Assembly: GCA_023415575.1 (NCBI GenBank)
Contig: JAEZKF010000001.1
Coordinates: 1 to 50,766 of the forward strand
Length of the DNA stretch: 50,766 bases
Source of the DNA: Bacillota bacterium
Lineage (GTDB): Bacteria; Bacillota; Clostridia; Oscillospirales; Ruminococcaceae
Direction of reading: 5' to 3'
Shown piece by piece: positions 42,023 to 50,676 of the stretch. Below the pieces are notes generated by a model. It made no database searches, had not been told where the DNA came from, and saw only the letters and a program-made list of their open reading frames with translations. Position numbers and translations under genes: made by a program. How positions within the stretch are numbered: position 1 is the stretch's first letter; each line of letters opens with the position of its first letter.

Positions 42023-43549
42023 TTACAGAATAGACATCAGGTTTTCAATCTCCTTGGCGACCCTTGAGGCAACTGAGGATGCGGGGTTTGCGAACGAATC
42101 ATATCGATAGAGGGCAAAGCCGCCATATTTCGAATAGTCCCTTGCCGTTGCCACCTGACGGCGCAGCATGGTGGTCGTTTCCGTCCACTCCTGCGAACCG
42201 GAACCCGCCCACTGGTCGGTCGTGCCGATTTTGTAGACAGCAAGTCCCGGATAAAGCTTGATGCTTTTAACCGTAATCATATCGTTCCACGCCTTAAGGG
42301 TCTTCTCATATGGGCAGGAGGCATTCTCAAAGCCGTAGTAAAGCTGCGGCATGATGTAGTCGATATAGCCTTCGTTTTTGCACCAAGTTTTGACGTCGGC
42401 ATAAAGGGTGGAGTAGTTTTGGTCGATGTTGCCGTTGGGGCTTACGCCAAACTTCACTGAAGGATCCACGGACTTAACAGCATCGTAGGTTTGCGCTATC
42501 AGCTTGTTAACGTTATCCATTCGCCACGAGGAAAGCGATTTTGATCCGCCGCCTTCCTTGTACTCGCTATAGGCCTTCTTGTCAAACGATGCATCTGTTG
42601 TGGGATAGAAGTAGTCGTCATAGTGAATACCGTCGATGTCGTAGTTTTCGACAAGCTCTGTTACCCCGTTGACAATGAGGTTTCTAACCTGCTTGCGGGC
42701 GGGGTTAAAGAAGATGCCCTTGCCGTCCACGGCAACGGTATAGTCATTGCCTTCGTCGTTCCACTCGCGCGCAATATGGTCTCTTGAAAGGTTTGAGTAG
42801 TTGGTGGAAGTAAGCACGCGATAGGGGTTAATCCACACATGAATTTCTAAATCGCGGGCGTGGGCACTGCTGACCATTAGCTTAAGCGGGTCATAGCCGG
42901 GGTCTTTTCCCTGAGTGCCTGTCAAAACCCTTGACCACGGAAAATACTCGGATTCATACAGCGCATCGGCAAAGGGGCGAACCTGAACAATGACAGCGTT
43001 CATCGAAAGGGCTGTAACCTTATCAAACGCCTTGTTGATGGCGCTCTTTGCTGCAGCTTGGTCCTTGCCCTTGAGCATGGTTTCAAGGTCAAGATAGGAA
43101 ATCCACACGGCGCAAAACTCGCCGGAGGGTGCAGTGCTCTTAGTAGGAGAAGCGGATTCTGAGGATGCCGCTTTGGACGACGAGGCCTTTGACGAAGAAA
43201 CAGCCTTAGAGGATGAAGCCTTTGAGGATGTTTCTTTGGATGAGGTCACCTTAGAGGAAGTCTCCTTAGAAGAGGTTTCCTTTGATGAAGCGGCTGCCTT
43301 TGATGAGGACGCTGCACTGCTCGGACTCTCGGACTGGGAATCTGCCAAGGAAGCGTTCTCATCGTCTTGTTCCGGAAGGCTTGCGTTAAAGGCCGGCTGC
43401 TCCGGCGCATAGATATCAGAAGACGCCCCGCTGCCAGATGATGATTCATCTATCGGTTCTTGTGAGGGCGTTAAGGTCAGATTGTAGGTGCAGGAACAAA
43501 GCATAAGTACTGCCAACATTAAGGAAAAAACTCGAATATGTGTCTTCAA
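42023..43549 (-). CDS. GHL10-family (DUF187) glycoside-hydrolase-like lipoprotein
   Basis: A 508-residue exported lipoprotein. The signal peptide ends in a lipobox (LMLCSC). A Ser/Lys-rich, low-complexity linker with repeats of the SSKET/SSKAS type (about 80-140) leads to a family 10-like hydrolase domain: AVWISYLDLETML, AVIVQVRPFADALYESEYFPW, LEIHVWINPYRV, GIHYDDYFYPT and YIMPQLYYGF. It probably acts on wall polysaccharide. The preferred start is TTG 43549, nine bases behind GGTGA; a GTG three codons upstream sits too close to that site. It heads the operon with the large amidase, whose N-terminal domain looks paralogous. Confidence 0.86.
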   Translation of the reverse strand: MKTHIRVFSLMLAVLMLCSCTYNLTLTPSQEPIDESSSGSGASSDIYAPEQPAFNASLPEQDDENASLADSQSESPSSAASSSKAAASSKETSSKETSSKVTSSKETSSKASSSKAVSSSKASSSKAASSESASPTKSTAPSGEFCAVWISYLDLETMLKGKDQAAAKSAINKAFDKVTALSMNAVIVQVRPFADALYESEYFPWSRVLTGTQGKDPGYDPLKLMVSSAHARDLEIHVWINPYRVLTSTNYSNLSRDHIAREWNDEGNDYTVAVDGKGIFFNPARKQVRNLIVNGVTELVENYDIDGIHYDDYFYPTTDASFDKKAYSEYKEGGGSKSLSSWRMDNVNKLIAQTYDAVKSVDPSVKFGVSPNGNIDQNYSTLYADVKTWCKNEGYIDYIMPQLYYGFENASCPYEKTLKAWNDMITVKSIKLYPGLAVYKIGTTDQWAGSGSQEWTETTTMLRRQVATARDYSKYGGFALYRYDSFANPASSVASRVAKEIENLMSIL

Positions 43550-43594
43550 ACGGCACACTCACCTTTCTTACGGGCATATACTTATACATCTAAT

Positions 43595-43623
43595 ATATTA
43601 CAACAGCTTCCGAAACAGGTCAA
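43595..43623 (-). promoter_or_regulatory. Predicted sigma-A promoter of the wall-hydrolase operon
   Basis: On the minus strand TTGACC (43618-43623), a 17-base spacer and TAATAT (43595-43600), about 45 bases before the TTG start. Confidence 0.7.
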
Positions 43624-43855
43624 TAGAATTCAACAAATTATTTAACATAAAATTGCTAATAATACAATTATTTTTCTCAAAAATCGGAAAAACATGGTCG
43701 GCAAAGCTAATATTTAGGCGGTTTTATTAGTAGTGTATCCCTGGTTTTCTTTAGTTGACTTAATTCTACATCAAAGTTTTATGTTAAATATAGCTTGTCC
43801 ACCAAAATAGTGTCTCACTCCCCCAAAAATCCTGCAGAATAACAATGAAACAGAC
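43624..43855. other. AT-rich intergenic stretch without visible gene
   Basis: This is the rest of the 368-base gap between the wall-hydrolase operon and tsf. It is AT-rich and I see no coding frame, tRNA or riboswitch. It ends at the tsf terminator. Confidence 0.6.
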
Positions 43856-43894
43856 AAAAAATGTCCCTGTCTGTTGTAAAACAAACAGGGACAT
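43856..43894 (-). terminator. Intrinsic terminator of the rpsB-tsf operon
   Basis: A 15-base stem (43861-43875 with 43880-43894) around a GTAA loop, with one G-U wobble in the minus-strand RNA, followed by a run of T in the minus-strand direction (43856-43860). It lies about 25 bases beyond the tsf stop. Confidence 0.9.
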
Positions 43895-43917
43895 ACTATA
43901 CAGCTATAGGTTTTAGG

Positions 43918-44832
43918 TTACTTTACCATGCTGGCAACTTCATCTGCGAAGTTGTCCTGACGCTTCTCAAGGCCCTCGCCCTTCTCAAAGCGGGTAAATC
44001 CGGTGATGGTAATCTTGCCGCCGAGCTCCTTAGCGGTGTTCTCAGTGTACTGGGCAATCGAGATATCGCCGTCCTTAACAAAGGGCTGCTCTACGAGGCA
44101 AACTTCCTTGTAGTACTTAGCGATACGGCCGAGAACCATCTTCTCCGCAATGTTGGCGGGCTTGCCCTCGTTGATTGCCTGAGCGGTGAGAATCTCCTTT
44201 TCCTTTTCTACTTCCTCAGCGGGAACAGACTCCTTGTTGAGGTAAGCGGGAGATGCAGCAGCAACCTGCATCGCGATATCCTTAGCGTATACCTCAAACT
44301 CGGGCTTTGCAGCAATCTCAGGGGTTGTATCAAAGGTTACCATTACGCCGATTCTGCCGCCGCCGTGTACGTAGGTGGTCAAAACACCCTCAGCTCTTTC
44401 AAAACGGCGGATTTTGATGTTCTCACCGATGGTGAGAATCTTCTCGCGCAGAAGGTCAGCAATCGTGTCGTCGCTGCCGGCAACCTTGCAATTGGAGAGT
44501 GCATCTACGTCTGCGGGATTCTGCTCAAGTACGGTGTCTGCGCAGGTCTTAACAAAGCTGATAAAGCTGTCGTTCTTAGCAACAAAGTCGGTCTCAGCGT
44601 TAACCTCGATAACAACACCGACGTTCTTCTTCTCGTTAACAGCGGCATAAACCATGCCTTCAGCAGCGATTCTGCCAGCCTTTTTGGTAGCGGCTGCAAG
44701 GCCCTTCTCACGAAGGATCTCCACTGCCTTGTCCATATCACCGTTCGACTCAGTCAGTGCCTTTTTGCAATCCATCATACCGCAGCCGGTTTTCTCACGC
44801 AGAAGCGCAACATCCTTTGCAGTAAAAGCCAT
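43918..44832 (-). CDS. tsf: Translation elongation factor Ts
   Basis: A 304-residue guanine-nucleotide exchange factor for EF-Tu. The N-terminal UBA-like domain is AFTAKDVALLREKTGCGMMDCKKAL, and the conserved TDFVAKND segment, which inserts into EF-Tu, is present. Two core subdomains and a coiled-coil segment follow. It lies 86 bases after rpsB, the usual arrangement, separated by a hairpin that may reduce its expression relative to S2. Confidence 0.97.
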   Translation of the reverse strand: MAFTAKDVALLREKTGCGMMDCKKALTESNGDMDKAVEILREKGLAAATKKAGRIAAEGMVYAAVNEKKNVGVVIEVNAETDFVAKNDSFISFVKTCADTVLEQNPADVDALSNCKVAGSDDTIADLLREKILTIGENIKIRRFERAEGVLTTYVHGGGRIGVMVTFDTTPEIAAKPEFEVYAKDIAMQVAAASPAYLNKESVPAEEVEKEKEILTAQAINEGKPANIAEKMVLGRIAKYYKEVCLVEQPFVKDGDISIAQYTENTAKELGGKITITGFTRFEKGEGLEKRQDNFADEVASMVK

Positions 44833-44877
44833 AGTATTATATCATCCTTTCAGTTTCATTACTTGATATTTAAAAGG

Positions 44878-44905
44878 AATGCCCGTGCAAAAGAGCGCGG
44901 GCATT
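44878..44905 (-). terminator. Attenuator-like hairpin between rpsB and tsf
   Basis: AATGCCCGTGC (44878-44888) pairs with 44895-44905 (11 bases, one G-U wobble, 6-base loop). In the minus-strand RNA it is followed by CCUUUU, a weak U-tract. An internal partial terminator between rpsB and tsf is also known in E. coli. Confidence 0.6.
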
Positions 44906-44918
44906 GATTATTCAGAAA

Positions 44919-45653
44919 CTACTCTGCGTCTGCAGCCTCTTCTTCCTCAGCGGCCGCTTCTTCAGACTCGGCGCCCTGTCTGCCCTCAAGTACGGCGTTT
45001 GCCATAGCACCAGCAATGAGCTTTACTGCGCGGATAGCATCGTCGTTTCCGGGGATGATGTAGTCAACCTCGTCGGGATCGCAGTTGGTGTCAACAATGG
45101 CAACAATCGGAATACCGAGCTTCTTTGCCTCTGCAACAGCAATCTTCTCCTTGCGGGGGTCAACAATGAACAGCGCACCGGGCAATCTGTCCATGTTCTT
45201 GATGCCGCCAAGGAACTTCTCGAGCTTTTCAATCTCAAGGTTGAGCTTGATAACCTCTTTCTTGGGCAGAGCGTCAAAGGTGCCATCCTCCTGCATCTTG
45301 CGCAGCTGAGCAAGACGAGCAATGCGGCGACGAATGGTCTTAAAGTTGGTGAGCATACCGCCCAGCCAACGAGCGTTTACATAGTGGATACCAGCTCTCT
45401 CCGCCTCATCACGGATAGAGTCCTGTGCCTGCTTCTTGGTACCGACGAACAGAACGGTCTCGCCGTTTGCTACGGTCTCACGGATAAAGTTATAAGCCTC
45501 TTCGAGCTTCTTTACCGTCTTTTGCAGGTCGATGATGTAGATGCCGTTGCGCTCGGTAAAGATGTACGGCGCCATCTTGGGGTTCCATCTTCTTGTCTGG
45601 TGACCAAAGTGAACACCAGCTTCAAGAAGCTGCTTCATGGATACTACTGCCAT
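44919..45653 (-). CDS. rpsB: 30S ribosomal protein S2
   Basis: A 244-residue protein. The start at ATG 45653 is preceded by GGAGGAAG and gives MAVVSMKQLLEAGVHFGHQ, the standard S2 N-terminus. The blocks WNPKMAPYIFTERNGIYIIDLQ, RWLGGMLTNFKTI and PGNDDAIRAVKLI are diagnostic. The C-terminus is an acidic, Ala/Glu-rich tail. It is the first gene of rpsB-tsf. Confidence 0.98.
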   Translation of the reverse strand: MAVVSMKQLLEAGVHFGHQTRRWNPKMAPYIFTERNGIYIIDLQKTVKKLEEAYNFIRETVANGETVLFVGTKKQAQDSIRDEAERAGIHYVNARWLGGMLTNFKTIRRRIARLAQLRKMQEDGTFDALPKKEVIKLNLEIEKLEKFLGGIKNMDRLPGALFIVDPRKEKIAVAEAKKLGIPIVAIVDTNCDPDEVDYIIPGNDDAIRAVKLIAGAMANAVLEGRQGAESEEAAAEEEEAADAE

Positions 45654-45774
45654 TAAATTGCTTCCTCCTGATTTTGGTTTTTTACCCGCCGTCCTTCGCA
45701 TTTTGCCATAGGGCCGATGTTTTTCATCGGCACCGCCATGCCAATTGTAGGACGTGTGTATTATGAGACGATTT

Positions 45775-45803
45775 ATTGTACCATAGCATTGCCTAAAATG
45801 CAA
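45775..45803 (-). promoter_or_regulatory. Predicted promoter of rpsB-tsf, extended -10
   Basis: On the minus strand TTGCAT (45798-45803), a 17-base spacer and TACAAT (45775-45780) preceded by TGG. The leader of roughly 115 bases contains a 7-base hairpin (45713-45731) that might serve in S2 autoregulation. Confidence 0.65.
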
Positions 45804-45828
45804 GACGTTATGCCCATAAAATGTGAGG

Positions 45829-46116
45829 TTAATTCTCGAAGATGTTAAATTTTCTCTTACCTCGTGTCCTTGTGGGGCACTCAAAGCTGACGAGAATGGT
45901 ATCCTCCCCCACCACCTTGATGTTCTCAAGGCCGATAAAGAGGTCATCCTCTCGCCCGAACAGCCCGAACCACCGCGGTCTGCCGTAGATGATAAGCGAA
46001 ATAACCTTTGCACTGCCGAGGTCCAGCTCGACGTCACATACACAGCCCAACCTTGCGCCGTCCTTGATGTTTACCACATCCTTGTGACGCAGGTCACTGA
46101 CTGTCATGCGCATCAT
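45829..46116 (-). CDS. YlmC/YmxH-family PRC-barrel protein
   Basis: A 95-residue protein with a single PRC-barrel domain (MTVSDLRHKDVVNIKDGARL, DVELDLGSAKVISLIIYG). Members are tied to sporulation in Bacillus and Clostridium, but their molecular role is not defined. I choose ATG 46116 because GGGAGG lies seven bases upstream. It follows sppA by 43 bases on the same strand, so the two may be co-transcribed. Confidence 0.88.
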   Translation of the reverse strand: MMRMTVSDLRHKDVVNIKDGARLGCVCDVELDLGSAKVISLIIYGRPRWFGLFGREDDLFIGLENIKVVGEDTILVSFECPTRTRGKRKFNIFEN

Positions 46117-46159
46117 ATCGCCGCCTCCCAACAGTTGTGCACGGGCAACGCCTAAAAGG

Positions 46160-47176
46160 TTACTGCGCTAGCTCCGGGCAATAATATCCCGTCTTATTGT
46201 ATGCGGTAACCACATCCAAAATAACCTCTGCCTCACTCTGCTCCCGAAGCTTCCCAAGCATGCCAAACAGGGAGCCAAACGGAGAAGAGGCCTGCTTCTT
46301 GTGGTCAACAACAGGCAACGTTTCGTCGCCAAGCTCCTTTTTAATGGACTCAAGGGCATCCTCGTAGGTGGCGATTTCGTCTACTAAACCCGCTGCAAGC
46401 GCCTGCTTTGCGGTGTATACTCTACCGTCGGCAAGCTGGTAAACCGTGCTTTTTTGCATCTTTCTGCCTGTCGCTACTATATCAACGAACTGCTCATAGG
46501 CTTCGTCAACAAGCGACTGGAAGATGGCCTTCTGCTCCTCGGTCATCGGCTCATAGCTGCTGCCCATGGACTTGTTCGCCCCTGAAGTAAAGGTATACGT
46601 TTTAACTCCGTACTTCTCCAAAAAGTCGGAAAGATTGAGGAAAGTACCATAAATGACACCAATGGAACCCGTGAGGGTATTGCGGTTGCAGTAGATTTTA
46701 TCCGCGGCACAGGCAATGTAGTAGCCTCCAGATGCAGCGGTTTGCGCCATATAGGCATACACGGGCCTGCCAGTTTCCTTGTATTCAAGCAGCTTTAAAT
46801 ACACCTCGTCGGTCTGATAAATAGCACCGCCCGGGGTGTTGAGGTAGAGCAGGATTGCCTTACTCGATTCATCGTCAATGAGGTTTTCAATCGTATTCAT
46901 AATATAGGTCTGGCTGTAGGTGGAGCTTGACAGTAGGCTGGAGGAGGTATCCTCTGCTATGGTGCCCTCAATGTATACAACGTCTATCCCGCCGCTGCCA
47001 TAGCTAATACCTGTCGCGCCAATCAAGGCGGCAGTGACACCCGCAATCATCGCGATGACAACAACGCATGCCACTACGACTGCGATAATAACAGGCACCT
47101 TGCTTTTCTTCTTTTTCTGTATTTGCTGCGGTGGAGGCGAGGGGGGTGTAACGCTAAAACCGTTAACGGTATCCAT
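46160..47176 (-). CDS. sppA: Signal peptide peptidase SppA (S49 family)
   Basis: A 338-residue membrane protease with a short cytoplasmic N-terminus (Pro and Lys-rich), one membrane helix (about 28-51) and an extracellular S49 domain. The Ser/Lys catalytic pair is Ser149 in TAASGGYYIA and Lys202 in SGANKSMGS, as in B. subtilis SppA. LNTPGG and TLTGSIGVIYG are the other family blocks. It degrades leftover signal peptides and may aid envelope stress resistance. ATG 47176 follows GGGAGAG. Confidence 0.94.
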   Translation of the reverse strand: MDTVNGFSVTPPSPPPQQIQKKKKSKVPVIIAVVVACVVVIAMIAGVTAALIGATGISYGSGGIDVVYIEGTIAEDTSSSLLSSSTYSQTYIMNTIENLIDDESSKAILLYLNTPGGAIYQTDEVYLKLLEYKETGRPVYAYMAQTAASGGYYIACAADKIYCNRNTLTGSIGVIYGTFLNLSDFLEKYGVKTYTFTSGANKSMGSSYEPMTEEQKAIFQSLVDEAYEQFVDIVATGRKMQKSTVYQLADGRVYTAKQALAAGLVDEIATYEDALESIKKELGDETLPVVDHKKQASSPFGSLFGMLGKLREQSEAEVILDVVTAYNKTGYYCPELAQ

Positions 47177-47255
47177 TGTAATCTCTCCCATTCTGATTTC
47201 TGCCTAATGTCAGGACACCCTGACAAAAAGATGTATGCTTTACTCAAACAGTATA

Positions 47256-47284
47256 ATTATACTACGCAAGTAAGATTAATACAA
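47256..47284 (-). promoter_or_regulatory. Predicted sigma-A promoter of sppA
   Basis: On the minus strand TTGTAT (47279-47284), a 17-base spacer and TATAAT (47256-47261). The leader contains a perfect 7-base hairpin (47208-47225). Confidence 0.65.
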
Positions 47285-47290
47285 CCAATC

Positions 47291-48568
47291 TCATTCGACA
47301 GAATCAGACTCCTGCTGCTTTGCGGCATTGTCATATTCACGGGGCCTTTTACCCGCTTGCGACATCGTAACCGCTGCATAGGTTGCAGCGCTGACACCGA
47401 CTGCGCCGACTATGAGGCAGACTATTTCCTTAATGTCCTGACCGGCATACTGCACCCTTTGGTTCTCATTCTGAGTCGTTGTCTTGTCTGTTTTAATTGC
47501 CTCTTGTACCTGCTGCGTAGGAGTTACTGCCGGTGTTTCTTCTGTTTCTGCCGCCAAGACCTCGTTAGACGGGCTAGCCTCCTCCGGCTTTGCCATCTGC
47601 TCGGCTCGAGGAATCATGTGACCGATGCCGTCGATGTCTCCTACACGGGAAAACACCTCTGCCGGCAGCGAGGTGGTGGTATCCTCTGTGGGTCTGCGAG
47701 GCCTGTCAGGCCTCGGCTCCTGCGGTATCGTACTGCTCGAAGATGTAGATGAAGAGGAAGAAGACTCTTGACCGGATATAATCCGAACCGAGTCACCATT
47801 TAAGGTAATTCTCGATATGCAGGTACGAAACCTTTCGCCTGTTGGTGCAACGCTATTAAAAGACGGGTCAGTCGCCAAAAAAAGCGGCTGGGTCATCTCA
47901 ATCTTAATATATTGGTAGCCCACGGGCACTGCCGCTTCCACCTCGCAGTACACGGTTGAGGAGTCCGTGTAAAGCATTTCGCCGTAGTCGTTTCTTACTA
48001 CCTGTGCATTAATGGGCAGGTAGGTGATGTTGTCCTGAGAGACATAGATATTTGCACCCAGATAGGCGAGGTCCTCTGCCTTGGCTGTGCGGTTTGCATT
48101 TTCAATAAATTGATACAGAGATTTAGATTCATTAAAAACCATGTAGTGTGTTTTACCCTGCTCCTGTACGCACAGCATTTGGTTGGAGCGGTCAAACATT
48201 ACGCGTTTGGTGAGCCCTGTAATATAACTGCTTGATAAAGTATAGGTTTGATCATTTGATGAATATGTAGCATATATCCCGACCCTTGAGTAAAAACCCA
48301 CCCGAACGCTGCGAACACCTGAGGCTTTTATGATTACCCCGCCATCATAACAGGATGGGTTAACTTGATATGCGCTTTCATCAGGCATTGTCCTGATGTC
48401 CGCCCATTTGCGAATATCTTCAATAGGTGAAAGATTGTAGACGGAGAGATAGGTACTTGGCAAAGGGTCTGAAAAATCTTCTTCATATGAGGCCGCAAAC
48501 ACCCATACGCTGAGCGATAAGAGCATCACAACAAGGCAGATAACCCTACGTGTAGTTTTCAAACTCAT
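47291..48568 (-). CDS. Surface-exposed membrane-anchored protein of unknown function
   Basis: A 425-residue protein I do not recognise. A signal peptide (about 1-25, ending VFA) leads to an extracellular beta-rich region (to about 265). A Ser-rich linker (SSSSSTSSSST) and a Pro/Thr-rich stretch follow, then a single C-terminal membrane helix (about 380-402) and a short charged cytoplasmic tail of about 23 residues. The layout is that of a type I membrane receptor or an anchored wall protein without an LPXTG motif. The ATG is preceded by AAGGAGAG. It has its own well-formed promoter and lies divergent from the chemotaxis receptor gene. Confidence 0.8.
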   Translation of the reverse strand: MSLKTTRRVICLVVMLLSLSVWVFAASYEEDFSDPLPSTYLSVYNLSPIEDIRKWADIRTMPDESAYQVNPSCYDGGVIIKASGVRSVRVGFYSRVGIYATYSSNDQTYTLSSSYITGLTKRVMFDRSNQMLCVQEQGKTHYMVFNESKSLYQFIENANRTAKAEDLAYLGANIYVSQDNITYLPINAQVVRNDYGEMLYTDSSTVYCEVEAAVPVGYQYIKIEMTQPLFLATDPSFNSVAPTGERFRTCISRITLNGDSVRIISGQESSSSSSTSSSSTIPQEPRPDRPRRPTEDTTTSLPAEVFSRVGDIDGIGHMIPRAEQMAKPEEASPSNEVLAAETEETPAVTPTQQVQEAIKTDKTTTQNENQRVQYAGQDIKEIVCLIVGAVGVSAATYAAVTMSQAGKRPREYDNAAKQQESDSVE

Positions 48569-48613
48569 CTCTCCTTAATCTAATTTTTATCAATTATGTA
48601 TTTTAATGTATTT

Positions 48614-48641
48614 ATAATAACACACTGGGTGTGATTGTCAA
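48614..48641 (-). promoter_or_regulatory. Predicted promoter with internal palindrome for the surface protein gene
   Basis: On the minus strand a perfect TTGACA (48636-48641), a 16-base spacer and TATTAT (48614-48619). The spacer contains the palindrome CACAC-TGG-GTGTG (48621-48633), placed where a repressor would block polymerase. Confidence 0.65.
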
Positions 48642-48721
48642 CAAAATTCGACATAACCCTGCATTGTTGCACAAATTAATAAAACAAGAACGCATCAATT
48701 GATAGAATACGCATTATCCGA

Positions 48722-48750
48722 TTGATTTTTAGCCTATATTCAGTTAAAAT
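48722..48750 (+). promoter_or_regulatory. Predicted sigma-A promoter of the chemotaxis receptor, with long leader
   Basis: TTGATT (48722-48727), a 17-base spacer and TAAAAT (48745-48750). The remaining 150 or so bases to the start codon form a leader in which I find no recognisable riboswitch or sigma-28 site. The 346-base gap 48569-48914 otherwise holds only the divergent promoter. Confidence 0.5.
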
Positions 48751-48914
48751 GAGACTTAGCAGAAAGATGAAAAAAATAAACCAACTATTACTAATCGTAG
48801 GAGCATTCTATCTAAGCATACCGTTTCTGAACAAGTAGAGACCCATTCCCTGAGCGGCATCATATTCACGCTGCCAAGGCTTAAAATAACCGAGATAAAA
48901 AAGGAGACTATGAT

Positions 48915-50603
48915 ATGCTGAAAAAATCATTGATTGCCAAAATGCTGGTTATGATTTTTCTGCCGACACTGCTTGTGATAGCCGGAGGCGGTTTCGCTGT
49001 AACGTCACTTGTTGTCAATCAGGTCGGAGAGGCGTTGAATTACAGCATTGTCTCGCAAGCCAATTTAATTGCATCCTACATAGAAGAAAATGGTCAAAGT
49101 AAGAATGTACTTGATTGGACCGCAAATAATTCAAGCGGGTACAGTTTTATGCTGCTGGACACTTCGGGCACTGTCATTGCCTCAACCGACAGTGAAAACG
49201 TAGGCAAGCCTGCCTCTGACTTGTTCACCCAAGGCACATTTGACAAGCTTGCAGCAGCGGAAAACAAGCCTTCAGAACATACTGTAAATTCCGTACGCAG
49301 CTTGTGCCTAATCACCCCGGCAGGCGAAGGGGTGCGTATCCTGACCATCATGCCACTCTCCATTGCTTCCTCAAAGTCAGGCAACATAGCAAAGCTTTTG
49401 ATTGGTGTCTTCATCGCCCTGATTCTGGTGATGTTTGCTGCAATCTTCCTTGGTACGTTGTTCACCGTAAAACCCATCAACAAACTCCGTGATGCCACCC
49501 TTCAGATTGCGGACGGCAACTTCTTTGTAACGGTGGATGTCCGCTCTAAGGATGAGATTGGCGAGCTTGCCAAGGCCATCAAGAAGACAGTTCAGCGTCT
49601 GAGCAACTATGTATTGTATATTGATGAGATTACAGAGGTTCTCACCTCGATGGCAGACGGAGACCTAACATTTAGCCTGCGCAACGAGTATGCAGGTGAG
49701 TTTGCTTCCATCAAGGAGGCTCTGCTTAACATATCCGATTCGTTTAACAGAACGCTTGCAAGCATTAACAACGCCGCTGAACAGGTTTCGGGCGGAAGCA
49801 TGCAGGTATCCGGCGCTTCTCAGGCGCTCTCGCAGGGCTCTACCCAGCAGGCCAGTGCCATTGAGGAGCTTTCCTCCACCATCAAAGAGGTTAACGCGCA
49901 GGTTATGCTCAATGCCGAGAACGCTAAGACCGCCAACAACCTCTCCCTCCAGACGATGGAGAACGTTGAGCACTGTAGCGAGCTGATGCGCAACATGCTC
50001 GAATCGATGGAGCAGATTAACAGCACTTCCTCCAACATCGCGAAGATTATCAAGGTTATTGACGATATCTCCTTCCAGACCAACATCCTCGCCCTGAACG
50101 CCGCAGTTGAGGCTGCAAGGGCAGGCGCTGCCGGTAAGGGCTTTGCGGTAGTTGCAGATGAGGTTCGCAACCTCGCCACTAAGAGCGCACAGGCCGCTAA
50201 GACGACTACTGAGCTTATCGAATCCTCCATCAACGCGGTGGAGAACGGCGTGCAGATTGCCAAAAAGACCGCGTCTGCACTGGAGCAGATCGTTCACGAC
50301 TGCAACGACTCGAGCAAGCTCATCAGCGAGATTACCGTTGCCACCAACGATCAGGCAACTGCTGTAATGCAGATTACCCAGGGCGTGGAGCAGATTTCTA
50401 CCGTAGTAGAAACAAACTCCGCAACTGCACAACAGACGGCTGCCGCGAGCGAGGAGCTTTCCTCTCAGGCGGAGATGCTCAAGCGGATGGTGGATCGCTT
50501 CAAGCTCAAGGATGCAGGCTCTGTAGATAGCGAAGACGACTTTGATGTAGATTTTGATTCTTCTGCTTCCTCTGAGGATGACGATTACGCCTTTACCACC
50601 TGA
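48915..50603 (+). CDS. Methyl-accepting chemotaxis protein
   Basis: A 562-residue transmembrane receptor. The first membrane helix (about 9-33) is followed by a compact extracellular sensor (about 35-155, Cache-like, with FMLLDTSGTVIASTD). The second helix (about 160-186), a HAMP domain (about 188-240) and the long cytoplasmic coiled coil come next. The signalling tip contains IDDISFQTNILALNAAVEAA and GKGFAVVADEVRNLA, which bind CheA/CheW. The C-terminus is an acidic tail (DFDVDFDSSASSEDDD) without a CheR-binding pentapeptide. The ligand is unknown. A good AGGAG ribosome site precedes the ATG. No other chemotaxis gene is in the window. Confidence 0.94.
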   Translation: MLKKSLIAKMLVMIFLPTLLVIAGGGFAVTSLVVNQVGEALNYSIVSQANLIASYIEENGQSKNVLDWTANNSSGYSFMLLDTSGTVIASTDSENVGKPASDLFTQGTFDKLAAAENKPSEHTVNSVRSLCLITPAGEGVRILTIMPLSIASSKSGNIAKLLIGVFIALILVMFAAIFLGTLFTVKPINKLRDATLQIADGNFFVTVDVRSKDEIGELAKAIKKTVQRLSNYVLYIDEITEVLTSMADGDLTFSLRNEYAGEFASIKEALLNISDSFNRTLASINNAAEQVSGGSMQVSGASQALSQGSTQQASAIEELSSTIKEVNAQVMLNAENAKTANNLSLQTMENVEHCSELMRNMLESMEQINSTSSNIAKIIKVIDDISFQTNILALNAAVEAARAGAAGKGFAVVADEVRNLATKSAQAAKTTTELIESSINAVENGVQIAKKTASALEQIVHDCNDSSKLISEITVATNDQATAVMQITQGVEQISTVVETNSATAQQTAAASEELSSQAEMLKRMVDRFKLKDAGSVDSEDDFDVDFDSSASSEDDDYAFTT

Positions 50604-50639
50604 TATTGACTCACTAATACATCAACCCCCTTGGCCTAC

Positions 50640-50664
50640 TGAACCGAACCAGTAAAAACGGACA
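50640..50664. mobile_element. Possible left end of an IS3-family element
   Basis: The sequence begins TGAACC and contains AAAAACGGACA, which resembles terminal inverted repeats of the IS3 (IS150-like) family. It is followed at 50720 by an OrfA-like start. The other end lies outside the window, so the call is tentative. Confidence 0.45.
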
Positions 50665-50676
50665 ATAGACAAAGAG

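Noticed and set aside
43134..43412. Tandem repeats in the Ser/Lys linker of the GHL10 lipoprotein as a DNA repeat element
   Set aside because: They are codon-level low complexity in a wall-protein linker; similar Ser-rich linkers occur in two other surface proteins here.
43861..44907. A 348-codon plus-strand open frame
   Set aside because: It lies opposite tsf, whose protein is unmistakable. The frame is open only because of the codon composition of the real gene.
48758..48914. Cyclic-di-GMP riboswitch or sigma-28 promoter before the chemotaxis receptor
   Set aside because: The leader lacks the conserved GEMM core elements, and the best CCGAGATAA-like site lies too close to the ribosome site, with no -35 partner at the right distance.
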